Assembly: GCA_937899625.1 (NCBI GenBank)
Contig: CALCCB010000062.1
Span: forward strand, 1-33,432
DNA: 33,432 nucleotides
Direction: 5' to 3'
Origin: an uncultured Bacteroidota bacterium
GTDB taxonomy: Bacteria > Bacteroidota > Bacteroidia > Flavobacteriales_D > Crocinitomicaceae
Below the pieces are notes generated by a model. It saw only the letters and a program-made list of their open reading frames with translations. It searched no databases and had not been told where the DNA came from. Made by a program: the position numbers and the translations under genes. Positions 23,692 to 31,269 of the stretch are shown here, in pieces; position 1 is the stretch's first letter; each line of letters begins with the position of its first letter.

Positions 23692-24378
23692 ATGAAGAGT
23701 ATAGTTAAAAAAACCTTTAAATACTCAACTTACAGTGTGCTCACCCTATTAGGTATGTTTTTACTATATATGCTATCAGCCTTCGTATTCGGAAGGATCT
23801 CTGTGGGTGAAACAGAAAAAGTAGCAGACGAAAAGATCGAGATCTATCTCATGAACAATGGCGTACATACGGACATAGTTACGCCCATTCGTAATGCGCA
23901 TATCGACTGGACTAATTATTTTCCTTTCGAGAATACAGTAGGGAACGACAGTACCGCAAACTATTTTAGTGTTGGCTGGGGCGATAAGGGATTTTATCTG
24001 GAGACACCTTCCTGGAGTAAATTGAAGGTTTCTACTGCGTTCAAAGCAGCTTTCTGGTTGAGTTCCGCTGCCGTGCATACGACATATTATGTCGAACTGC
24101 CTAAGAAGCAAGAAAAAATAAAAATAGAGATCAGTGTTAAGAAGTATAAGAAATTGATTTCTTATGTGAAGAAATCCCTTAAACTTAAAAAAGGGAAGCC
24201 AATATTTATTAAAACAAATGCAGTTTATGGTTCCAATGATGCGTTCTACGAAGCGGTAGGTAGCTACTCATTGTTTCACACTTGCAATACTTGGGTCAAT
24301 AATGGACTGAAAGCCAGCGATCTTAAAGCAAGCTTATGGACACCATTTGCATCAGGGATCTTTTATCAATATCAATGA
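23692..24378 (+). CDS. DUF2459 / TIGR02117 family membrane protein
   Basis: 228 residues. One N-terminal membrane helix (about 15-36) anchors a domain with the TIGR02117 hallmarks: MNNGVHTDIVTP (H59), SVGWGDKGFYLETPSW, AAVHTTYYVEL and LFHTCNTWVNNGLKA (C198). The conserved His and Cys could form a papain- or NlpC-like thiol centre, but no activity is established for the family. The domain probably faces the periplasm. Its stop TGA overlaps the ATG of the following hydrolase gene (ATGA), so the two are translationally coupled and probably work together. Confidence 0.88.
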   Translation: MKSIVKKTFKYSTYSVLTLLGMFLLYMLSAFVFGRISVGETEKVADEKIEIYLMNNGVHTDIVTPIRNAHIDWTNYFPFENTVGNDSTANYFSVGWGDKGFYLETPSWSKLKVSTAFKAAFWLSSAAVHTTYYVELPKKQEKIKIEISVKKYKKLISYVKKSLKLKKGKPIFIKTNAVYGSNDAFYEAVGSYSLFHTCNTWVNNGLKASDLKASLWTPFASGIFYQYQ

Positions 24379-25784
24379 AAACCATATTAATTTTATGGTT
24401 CATTGCGATTGCTTCCTCTTTATTTGCACAAAAAGAGAAAAAGAACAAGGAAACTGGTGGACTCACGGCCTATTATTTCTGGGAAGAAGATTCTTTGGGA
24501 TTTATTGTTAAGAATGATATTGAAAAACCTTTTCTTCAGAATTACTTGGTGCGGTTTGATAACCAATCAGGATTGATCGATGCGAGTGAATTAAAAGAAA
24601 AAGCATTACGTAATGCTATTGCTGAATTTCCACATGAAAATGGACGTTCTAAAAAGCGTAGAATCAAACTCGATAGTTTATCCTATTTAAAAATACCAAT
24701 CCAAAAGATCCGGTCAACAGCTCCTACAGGAATGATCCTCTCTAAAAAGGGTTCAGAATGGTCAAGCAGGATCAGAAAAAATGTCCTTTATTTTATAGTT
24801 CAATCGGATGGTAGGATTCAATTTTCTCATGCCACAGATTCACTCGTTGTCAGTTCATTGGGATATCATAAAAAAACAGATCTGCATTTCGAAGTTTACT
24901 CTTTTAAGACAGCCGATAATAGTATATTTAGACAAGAAGTCTATAATTATTCAGGAGATGATATTACACTCAAATTACTCCTTGAAAAAGAACAAAAATC
25001 AGAACGATACCTCATTTTTGTGAATGGCTATAGAGGTCCAAAAAAAGATAGGGATAAAACAGATAATCTAGTGACAACATTTGATCGTTATCATTATTGG
25101 TATAAGCTTGACGATTCGATCAAATATCGATTCAATCCCAAAAAGACTTATTATTTGGATGGTAGCATGGGAGTCAATACCTCCACGCATCGTTCAAAAC
25201 TGGGATTTGGAATTAGTTATCTCAAGGCAAGTATTTTCAGAAATTCGACCAAATCCGATAGAATTTTGAATACCAGGGAAAATAGTGTAGGTTTTGAAAC
25301 TCGGAAAAATGAAGGTAAAATAGCAGGTAGAACTTTTCTACAAACGCGTTGCAAGTTTCCCAATTGTGAGGAATTGAAAGACACAATAGATTTAGTTTGC
25401 CATAGTATGGGATACGCATACATGCTTGGATTTATGGAAGAAATTAAAGACAAAGTTGTGTTCGGTAAGATTTATATTCTTGCCCCAGAAAGTGGGTGTG
25501 TGGATGGTTTTGACTGGCAAAAGTGTCAGGAGGTTTGGCAATATGGAACTCATGATGATCATGTTCCCGTTTCAGAATTGGATATGGTTGCTCCGCAATG
25601 CATGGTAAAAGGCCTTGATACGATTCCTGTTGAAAGAGGAGGTCGTGTCTACATACCTTCTGAACAAATAGAAGAATTTCAAAACAGGGAGAAATACGAC
25701 ATTATAGATATTCATGACACTAAATATTTCGATTGGATCATCAATCAAATTACTGTCGGATGCCCAGGATATATAATCAATTAA
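24375..25784 (+). CDS. Secreted alpha/beta-hydrolase-like protein
   Basis: 469 residues from the ATG at 24375; the frame also extends back to 24336, but that would exclude the clean signal peptide (MKTILILWFIAIASSLFAQ). The N-terminal third is unrecognised. From about residue 210 the sequence fits an alpha/beta hydrolase: FVNGYRG oxyanion-loop candidate (216-221), nucleophile elbow CHSMG with S344, D394/D395 in THDDHVP and a late His in IDIHD (H447). It is probably a periplasmic esterase, lipase or acyltransferase; the substrate is unknown. The coupled upstream TIGR02117 gene suggests a joint function at the envelope. No T9SS tail is seen. Confidence 0.78.
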   Translation: MKTILILWFIAIASSLFAQKEKKNKETGGLTAYYFWEEDSLGFIVKNDIEKPFLQNYLVRFDNQSGLIDASELKEKALRNAIAEFPHENGRSKKRRIKLDSLSYLKIPIQKIRSTAPTGMILSKKGSEWSSRIRKNVLYFIVQSDGRIQFSHATDSLVVSSLGYHKKTDLHFEVYSFKTADNSIFRQEVYNYSGDDITLKLLLEKEQKSERYLIFVNGYRGPKKDRDKTDNLVTTFDRYHYWYKLDDSIKYRFNPKKTYYLDGSMGVNTSTHRSKLGFGISYLKASIFRNSTKSDRILNTRENSVGFETRKNEGKIAGRTFLQTRCKFPNCEELKDTIDLVCHSMGYAYMLGFMEEIKDKVVFGKIYILAPESGCVDGFDWQKCQEVWQYGTHDDHVPVSELDMVAPQCMVKGLDTIPVERGGRVYIPSEQIEEFQNREKYDIIDIHDTKYFDWIINQITVGCPGYIIN

Positions 25785-25817
25785 TAAATACGATAGAATT
25801 AATCGTAGTCTTGTAAA

Positions 25818-26327
25818 ATGAAAAATTCGTCATCAATTTCAATGCGTGTATTGCACCGCTACTTAGGGTTCTTTTTAGCTGGGATCATGGCGGTATATGC
25901 CATCAGTGGAGTGATCCTGATCTACCGTGATACCGATTTTCTCAAAAGTGAACAGGTTTTTGAAGAACAGCATTCTCCGAATGTCTTGAATGAAAAACTA
26001 GCCGAAGAGCTTCGTTTTCGTCGTCTGAAAGTGGAGAAGGAGGAAGGAGATATGGTGTATTTTCAAAATGGAGATTACAACCGATCTACTGGTGTGGCCC
26101 ATATTCGCTCGAAGGAGCTTCCGTATGTATTGGATAAAATGACGCATTTGCACAAAGCATCCACTGAAGATCCGTTGTACTATCTGAATATTTTCTTTGG
26201 TTGCTCGTTGCTCTTCTTCGTGATCTCTGCTTTTTGGATGTACATGCCGAAGACGTCTGTATTTAAACGAGGGATGTTGTTTTCATTAGCAGGAGTGGTG
26301 CTGACGCTGGTGTTGTTGTTTATCTAA
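25818..26327 (+). CDS. PepSY-associated transmembrane protein
   Basis: 169 residues with membrane helices near 17-38, 125-145 and 150-169. The N-terminal motif SMRVLHRYLGFFLAGIMAVYAISGVILIYRD and the later MTHLHKASTEDPLYYLNIFFGCSLLFF are typical of short PepSY-TM proteins, often linked to iron uptake or reduction. Conserved histidines (LHRYLG, THLHK) could bind haem or metal. It follows the hydrolase gene by 33 bp and is followed by a long repeat-filled gap. No TonB-receptor gene lies nearby. Confidence 0.82.
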   Translation: MKNSSSISMRVLHRYLGFFLAGIMAVYAISGVILIYRDTDFLKSEQVFEEQHSPNVLNEKLAEELRFRRLKVEKEEGDMVYFQNGDYNRSTGVAHIRSKELPYVLDKMTHLHKASTEDPLYYLNIFFGCSLLFFVISAFWMYMPKTSVFKRGMLFSLAGVVLTLVLLFI

Positions 26328-26855
26328 CCTTCTTTAACTTCTTTTTTGGCATCGCCCCAAAAAAGAATCAAAAAAGCTCTAGCGCTGGAAGAAATTTTCA
26401 CCCAATGATCTTTTGTTGCTGTTCAGACTTGAAACTCGCTGCGCTCAGACACCAAGTCTTCACAACGCACCCTCAAGATTTGGGTCCCGAAAACCATCTT
26501 CCTAGGCGCGGTCTTTTTCTAATGCGCATTTCCCCCTTTGGAGAGCTTGTCCCGAAAATTCGGGAGGGATTAAGGGGGAGGACTTCCGCTGGCAAAAGGC
26601 ACGGTTGGTCTCTATTCTCGGCTCTCTCAGTGTAGCGGTCTATGCTCCATGTTCTATGCTCTCTCAGCGTAACTTGTCTCGATTTATCCTGAGCGATTTA
26701 TGGTCCATAGTCCAATCACGTCAGTTCGAGTGACGGCCATTGTATCGAGAACGACGATCTTAGTGATCAGTAATTAGTCATTAGTCATTGAAAATTGGAA
26801 ATGAACAGAGAACTAAATAGCATTTGGCTTGTTTTAAAGTAAATTACAATCCAAA
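26328..26855. repeat. Mosaic of dispersed intergenic repeats
   Basis: No gene. The region joins several sequence types known from Bacteroidota intergenic DNA. A perfect 11-bp hairpin TTCTTTTTTGG/CCAAAAAAGAA (26339-26367) comes first. Then come the AACTCGCTGCGCTCAGAC type (26432-26449), a CCCCCTTTGGAG...GATTAAGGGGGAGG type (26532-26583) containing the palindrome TCCCGAAAATTCGGGA (26550-26565), GTCCATAGTCCA-like DNA, GTCAGTTCGAGTG...TGTATCGAGAAC (26720-26752), and AATTAGTCATTAGTCATTG. Short open frames here are not convincing genes. Confidence 0.75.
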
Positions 26856-27449
26856 ATGAGTCTTAGATTAATTATCCTGTTTTTATTGAGTGTTCCTTTT
26901 GCTAGGGCGCAGCAGTTGAGTGAGTTCAATGCGCAACGAATTCAGACGGATCAGAACCTGATGCTTGGTTTGGGAAGCTGGGCGACGGCAAACTTTGTGG
27001 TGAGTGGGATCGGCTGGGCAACGACGAACCCAGAAGGGGAGGCGCACTACTTTCATCAAATGAACGTGATGTGGAATACAGTGAACTTAGGGTTGGCGAT
27101 CCCAGGATATATCAAGGCGAAAAAGGCCAGTACTGCATTGAGTTTAGGAGAAACGGTAAAGAGCCAGTATGAAACCGAAAAGATCTTTCTATTTAATACG
27201 GGTTTAGATATCGGTTATATGGCCGGAGGTTTGTTGCTCCGTTCAGAGACTAAGTCGAATCTTTCGAAAGAAGCCATGTACAGAGGCTATGGCAATAGCT
27301 TGCTTTTGCAAGGGGGCTTTCTGTTTGTCTTTGATCTTACGGCGTGTATTATCCATTCCAGACATCGAACGAAAAAGCTGAATCCCTTATTGGAAGGAAT
27401 CTCGCTGAGCTCGTCGGCATCGGGTGTCGGTTTGAAATGGGAACTTTAG
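26856..27449 (+). CDS. DUF6992-like integral membrane protein
   Basis: 197 residues. A signal peptide or first helix (about 1-18, ending RAQQ) precedes a helical protein with segments GSWATANFVVSGIGW, MNVMWNTVNLGLAIPGY, LFNTGLDIGYMAGGLLL and LLLQGGFLFVFDLTACI. This pattern fits a Bacteroidota-restricted membrane family (I believe DUF6992) of unknown function. The SDR gene starts 23 bp later, so cotranscription is likely. The base composition is clearly more G+C-rich than the sensor kinase region. Confidence 0.68.
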   Translation: MSLRLIILFLLSVPFARAQQLSEFNAQRIQTDQNLMLGLGSWATANFVVSGIGWATTNPEGEAHYFHQMNVMWNTVNLGLAIPGYIKAKKASTALSLGETVKSQYETEKIFLFNTGLDIGYMAGGLLLRSETKSNLSKEAMYRGYGNSLLLQGGFLFVFDLTACIIHSRHRTKKLNPLLEGISLSSSASGVGLKWEL

Positions 27450-27471
27450 TCAATTTTTATACGCCGAAAGA

Positions 27472-28146
27472 ATGAATACCTATCTATTTATTGGTGCAAA
27501 CTCAGATATCGCAATCAGCGCGAAAGCAAAGCTGGAAAAAGCCGGACACAAGGTCATTGCGGTTTCTCGGTCGTTTGATGAACAAACAGCAGGACAGCGG
27601 ATTGGTGATCCTGTATCGAATGAGCTACCTGAAATTGATGAGCACATCGATGGTTTGGTCTACTTTCCGGGGAGTATTACCCTAAAGCCTTTTCGATCAC
27701 TGAAAGAAGCCGATTTTCTAGTGGATTACAACATCAACGTCATGGGTGCGATCCATTCCATTCAGAAGTATTTGTCAATCATTAACGAAGGAGCATCGAT
27801 CGTGTTGTTTAGCACGGTGGCGGTGCAGGTTGGCATGCCTTTCCATAGTTCTGTGGCTGCTTCCAAAGGTGCTGTTGAAGGATTGACGAGAGCATTGGCC
27901 GCAGAATTTGCTCCGAAGTTCAGAGTAAATTGCATTGCGCCTTCTTTGACCAAAACGAAGCTGGCATCTAAGTTCCTGAATTCTGAAGAAAAAGAGGCAG
28001 CATCGGCGCAACGCCATCCGATGAAAAGAGTCGGGACCGTTGACGATCTGGCGGCTGCGGTGAGTTATTTGCTCAGCAGCGAAGCTTCTTGGATGACAGG
28101 ACAAATCCTACACCTAGACGGTGGGTTATCAACTTTGAAAGTATAG
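27472..28146 (+). CDS. Short-chain dehydrogenase/reductase family protein lacking the catalytic tyrosine
   Basis: 224 residues, near the usual SDR length. A Rossmann nucleotide-binding start is visible (FIGANSDIA), with NINVMGAIHSIQ, catalytic-type Ser in FSTVAVQVG (S114), and the C-terminal DDLAAAVSYLLSSEASWMTGQILHLDGGLS. The YxxxK motif is altered: the lysine K132 remains (AASKGAVEGLTR), but position 128 is Val instead of Tyr. The protein may bind NAD(P) without standard oxidoreductase activity, or use another acid/base. It follows the DUF6992-like gene and ends 19 bp before the convergent LolA-like gene. Confidence 0.86.
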   Translation: MNTYLFIGANSDIAISAKAKLEKAGHKVIAVSRSFDEQTAGQRIGDPVSNELPEIDEHIDGLVYFPGSITLKPFRSLKEADFLVDYNINVMGAIHSIQKYLSIINEGASIVLFSTVAVQVGMPFHSSVAASKGAVEGLTRALAAEFAPKFRVNCIAPSLTKTKLASKFLNSEEKEAASAQRHPMKRVGTVDDLAAAVSYLLSSEASWMTGQILHLDGGLSTLKV

Positions 28147-28165
28147 CCTGAAGGTGAAATGAATC

Positions 28166-28846
28166 TTAGGATTTCTTCTTGAAGAGCTCGTCACTCAATC
28201 CTGTGTTGACCTTGTAATTGCTGAGATTTACAGTGATGTTTCCTTTGGTTCGCTTGTCGTCTTTTTTCTCTGTCGATCGTTGATTGATATCCGCTGCCAC
28301 GCTTTTCGGAAGTTTGAACTTTTTCACGTCGATCTCAAAGACCATTTTACTCGGTAGCGCAAATTTGGCCATATCCCCGTAGGTATAGTTGGTGGTTACG
28401 GTACCGTTACTTTTGGTCGTGATCTGGGTTTTTATGATCAATGAACGGGAATCATCAACCCATAATTTTGCAAGTATGATCTCGTTGTCCTCGCCTGATG
28501 GGATGACAGTGATGAGTTGAACAACTACTCCTGCGATCTTCGAGGTGTCCCCTTCAATGGCCATGTACTTGCTCTTATCGCTCAGGAAGGTGTTGATCTC
28601 TGAAAAGCCTTGCTTGGGAAGGATCACAATTCCTTTGGACACGACTTTGAATTTGTCCTTTTGTTTGAAGTAGACCTTCGCTTTCGACGGCAAGATCTTG
28701 ATCATTGGAATATCTGCTTTGACCTCCACATCAACTGAATAATCCTTCACGGTATTCAGCTTGGAGATCACTTTGTTGAGTTTGGCAGAAGACTGCGCAA
28801 GACCAACTAAAGGCAATAGAAGGAGTATGGATAATAGCGTTTTCAT
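28166..28846 (-). CDS. LolA-like outer-membrane lipoprotein-sorting protein
   Basis: 226 residues with a signal peptide (about 1-17, VGLAQ). The mature sequence (KLNTVKDYSVDVEVKADIPM, beta strands around KVYFKQKDKFKVVSKG, WVDDSRSLIIKTQI, PSKMVFEIDV) fits the LolA/LolB-type half-barrel fold of Bacteroidota 'outer membrane lipoprotein-sorting' proteins. Role: probably periplasmic carriage or sensing of a lipid or lipoprotein. Its ATG shares one base with the stop of the ABC permease gene (TGATG), so it is translationally coupled to an ABC-2 exporter. A transporter that uses this carrier is inferred from that linkage, not proven. Confidence 0.78.
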   Translation of the reverse strand: MKTLLSILLLLPLVGLAQSSAKLNKVISKLNTVKDYSVDVEVKADIPMIKILPSKAKVYFKQKDKFKVVSKGIVILPKQGFSEINTFLSDKSKYMAIEGDTSKIAGVVVQLITVIPSGEDNEIILAKLWVDDSRSLIIKTQITTKSNGTVTTNYTYGDMAKFALPSKMVFEIDVKKFKLPKSVAADINQRSTEKKDDKRTKGNITVNLSNYKVNTGLSDELFKKKS

Positions 28847-29688
28847 CAGGAAGTAATGTCTTTACGGTTGAATTTCCAAATGGCCAGCGCAACGAGCAGG
28901 ATGTTGTGGACGACCAGAATGAGCACGGATTCCATGATCGTACCCATGTCGACCGGATTCTCAAAAAAGCTCCTCCACGAAGCCATGTGGGTGGTGAACA
29001 AATAAGGCTTGATCGTATCGAAAATGCTGACGTCGAGCGTACCGATGATCGTGAAGAGGATGATGATGGCCATGGTTGCGACGATCGGTCCGATCGAGTT
29101 CTCTGCAAAGGCAGAGAGGCAAATGGACAACGAAGAAACTGTCAGCAGGGCGAGGTAGGCCACCATGAAGCCTGCACCGAATCTCCAGAGGATATCTTGT
29201 TCCTGAAGAATGGTTAATCCATCACTGTTGAGGACGATCAGATCACCAGTACCGAAGATCCATTGGGAAACGATAACAGCAAGAAAGCCCATCCATAAGA
29301 TTAGGATCAGGGTATAGATCGCTCCGGCAATAAACTTAGACAGCACGATCTTGGTTCTCGAAATGGGTTTAGTAGCCAGCATTCGGATCGTTCCCATGGC
29401 TGCCTCACCAGAAATCAAGTCACCTGTTACCAGTGCTACAAGCAGCGGAACATGCACGATGAGCATTTGAAGGATAATGAAGGCAATGAGGTATCCATTG
29501 AGGATGTGTCCATTGAAAGATAAGGTTTGTTCGAAGGAGGCGGTAACAAATGAAATGATCGACTTTCCATCCGCTTTCATCGCGAAAATGATCAGGAGGA
29601 TCAATAGCGTCAGTGCTCCGATCCCCAGGAAGCTTCTTGGCTTTGAGAGGATTTTGACGAACTCGTTATAGGTGTTTTTTCTTAGCAT
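28846..29688 (-). CDS. ABC-2 type transporter permease
   Basis: 280 residues with about six membrane helices (e.g. SFLGIGALTLLILLIIFAM near 19-37, LIAFIILQMLIVHVPLLVAL, AIYTLILILWMGFLAVIV, MAIIILFTIIG, LILVVHNILLVALAIW). The cytoplasmic motif DLISGEAAMGTIRMLATKPISRTKIVLSKF is typical of ABC-2 permeases. It should pair with the ATPase encoded just upstream, whose stop overlaps this start (TGATG). The substrate is unknown. Confidence 0.9.
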   Translation of the reverse strand: MLRKNTYNEFVKILSKPRSFLGIGALTLLILLIIFAMKADGKSIISFVTASFEQTLSFNGHILNGYLIAFIILQMLIVHVPLLVALVTGDLISGEAAMGTIRMLATKPISRTKIVLSKFIAGAIYTLILILWMGFLAVIVSQWIFGTGDLIVLNSDGLTILQEQDILWRFGAGFMVAYLALLTVSSLSICLSAFAENSIGPIVATMAIIILFTIIGTLDVSIFDTIKPYLFTTHMASWRSFFENPVDMGTIMESVLILVVHNILLVALAIWKFNRKDITS

Positions 29689-30599
29689 CAGGAGGCAATG
29701 ATCTTCATGAAATAATCTTCCAGTTTGCGCTTCGGTTCGATCGCATGGATTCGAATGCGCGCGTGGATCAGTTCTTCGGTCAGCGCAGGAACTTCATTCT
29801 TGTTTAGGGCAATTTCCACGATTCGATCGGAGATCACCTGGAAATGCAGCGCTGGCTTTGCGTTGGTCAGATAATTGACCAGGTCGTTGGCATTTTCCAC
29901 CTCGTAGCTCACCATCAGCTCGGTGCTGTTTAGCAGTTCAGCAACTTCACCTTCCACGATCGATACCCCTTTGTTGATGATCACCATACGATTGGCGATC
30001 AGCTCGATCTCTGAAAGCTGATGGGAGGAGAGGAGAATCGTTTTGTGTTGTTCGTTCTTGAGCTTGAGGATCAGGTTGCGCACTTCAATGATTCCTTGTG
30101 GATCCAAACCGGTTGTAGGTTCATCCAGGATGATCAATTCGGGATTGTGCAACAATGTTTGAGCAATTCCCAAGCGTTGTTTCATTCCGTGCGAGAAACC
30201 TCCCACCTTGTGTGGACCTCGATCTCCCAAGCCTACAAATTCCAGCATGTTTTGAATGTCACTGGCGTCTACATCTGCACCTGAAATGCGTGCAAAGACT
30301 TCCAGGTTCTTGCGTGCTGACATGTATTTGTAGAAATCCGGTTTTTCGATGATACTGCCTGTTTGACGAAGAATCTCATTTCGATCTGACGACAAGTTTT
30401 TGCCAAACAGTTCTAGGCTGCCTGCATCCGCTTTGATCAAGGAAAGTAAGCAACGGATGGTAGTGCTTTTGCCCGCGCCGTTCGGTCCGAGGAAGCCAAA
30501 AACGTCTCCTTTGTTGACCTCGAACGACACATCTTTTACAGCCTGGAAAGTTCCAAAGCGTTTGGAGAGGTGTTGAACTTTGATAATGGTGTTTGACAT
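29688..30599 (-). CDS. ABC transporter ATP-binding protein
   Basis: 303 residues. Walker A GPNGAGKST (38-46), signature SHGMKQ (136-141), Walker B LIILDEP (155-161) and H-loop H193 (SSHQLSEIE) are all intact. The extra C-terminal domain (about 215-303) is typical of ATPases of bacitracin- or gliding-type ABC-2 exporters. It is the first gene of a three-gene coupled operon (ATPase, permease, LolA-like). A perfect 16-bp palindrome sits 6 bp before its ATG. Confidence 0.94.
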   Translation of the reverse strand: MSNTIIKVQHLSKRFGTFQAVKDVSFEVNKGDVFGFLGPNGAGKSTTIRCLLSLIKADAGSLELFGKNLSSDRNEILRQTGSIIEKPDFYKYMSARKNLEVFARISGADVDASDIQNMLEFVGLGDRGPHKVGGFSHGMKQRLGIAQTLLHNPELIILDEPTTGLDPQGIIEVRNLILKLKNEQHKTILLSSHQLSEIELIANRMVIINKGVSIVEGEVAELLNSTELMVSYEVENANDLVNYLTNAKPALHFQVISDRIVEIALNKNEVPALTEELIHARIRIHAIEPKRKLEDYFMKIIAS

Positions 30600-30605
30600 C
30601 GTTAC

Positions 30606-30621
30606 TTACAACAAGTTGTAA
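30606..30621. promoter_or_regulatory. Palindrome next to the ABC operon start
   Basis: TTACAACAAGTTGTAA has perfect 7-bp arms around AA and lies 6 bp before the ATG at 30599 (minus strand). It could be an operator, or a hairpin controlling translation start. No regulator gene lies beside it. Confidence 0.5.
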
Positions 30622-30666
30622 TGGGTTTTGTTCAATTTTTTCTATCCAACACGACGTATTGATCAC

Positions 30667-31083
30667 TCAGTAAACGCCCTGATCACTGAACCACTGATCG
30701 AGTACCTTCCAATCGACCATAAAGCCGTAGGGAAGTGCTATGTTTCGCGTCAGTGGTGTTCCCGAGCAGGTATCGTCGATATAAATGACTTTACTTTCCA
30801 TAAAGGCATCCCAATTCCAGTCGGGTGGGTGGATTTTCAAAGGCTCAACCCCATGCATGGGTTGTAATTGATGATCTTTGTTTTCCAGATAGGTGATAGC
30901 TGCATCCAATGAGGGGAGGTCGATATCCGCACGATAGGTGTTTAAGATCACTGTATGACCTGCTTGTTGAAGTTTCCTTACAACTTCTATACTTCCAGGA
31001 TTAGGTGCTCCAATTTCCGGGTAAGCATGTTCTACAACAGTTCCGTCGAAATCGAGATAGATGGTGAAAATATGATTGAGCAT
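30667..31083 (-). CDS. HAD-superfamily phosphatase-like protein
   Basis: 138 residues. Motif I DFDGTVVEH has nucleophile D11 and acid D13; motif II may be the Thr in LNTYRAD; motif IV is YIDDTCSGTPL with the acidic pair. The small size with a short cap fits a compact HAD family of Bacteroidota (similar to BT0820-type proteins). It should hydrolyse a small phosphorylated substrate in the cytoplasm; the substrate is unknown. It is 67 bp upstream of the ABC operon on the same strand and might be cotranscribed. It is divergent from the Ser/Thr kinase gene. Confidence 0.8.
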   Translation of the reverse strand: MLNHIFTIYLDFDGTVVEHAYPEIGAPNPGSIEVVRKLQQAGHTVILNTYRADIDLPSLDAAITYLENKDHQLQPMHGVEPLKIHPPDWNWDAFMESKVIYIDDTCSGTPLTRNIALPYGFMVDWKVLDQWFSDQGVY

Positions 31084-31269
31084 TAGGAAAAGATGAGCTG
31101 TTCAGAAATTTAGTTAAAAAAAATGACTTTAAAGATCATTCAAGTAACAATATAGATCTGTTTCTTTATTACAGACAATTATTCATTGAAATGCTTCAAA
31201 TGAAAATTTTATTAGTTAAGCCTTCATTCAAGACAAAAAAGATAATTATATTGACCGCAATTACTATTT
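31084..31269. other. Divergent promoter region
   Basis: AT-rich 186-bp gap between the HAD gene and the kinase gene; both should be expressed from here. A TATATTG element 13-19 bp before the kinase start (31251-31257) only partly matches a -7 box and is too close to be convincing. No other structure is clear. Confidence 0.4.

Noticed and set aside
26405-26635. 76-codon open frame in the repeat mosaic
   Set aside because: It is composed of dispersed repeat sequence of a type often mis-called as a gene.
28731-29217. Open frames of 103-125 codons overlapping the ABC permease and LolA-like genes
   Set aside because: Arginine/serine-rich out-of-frame translations of G+C-rich coding sequence; the overlapped genes are clearly real.
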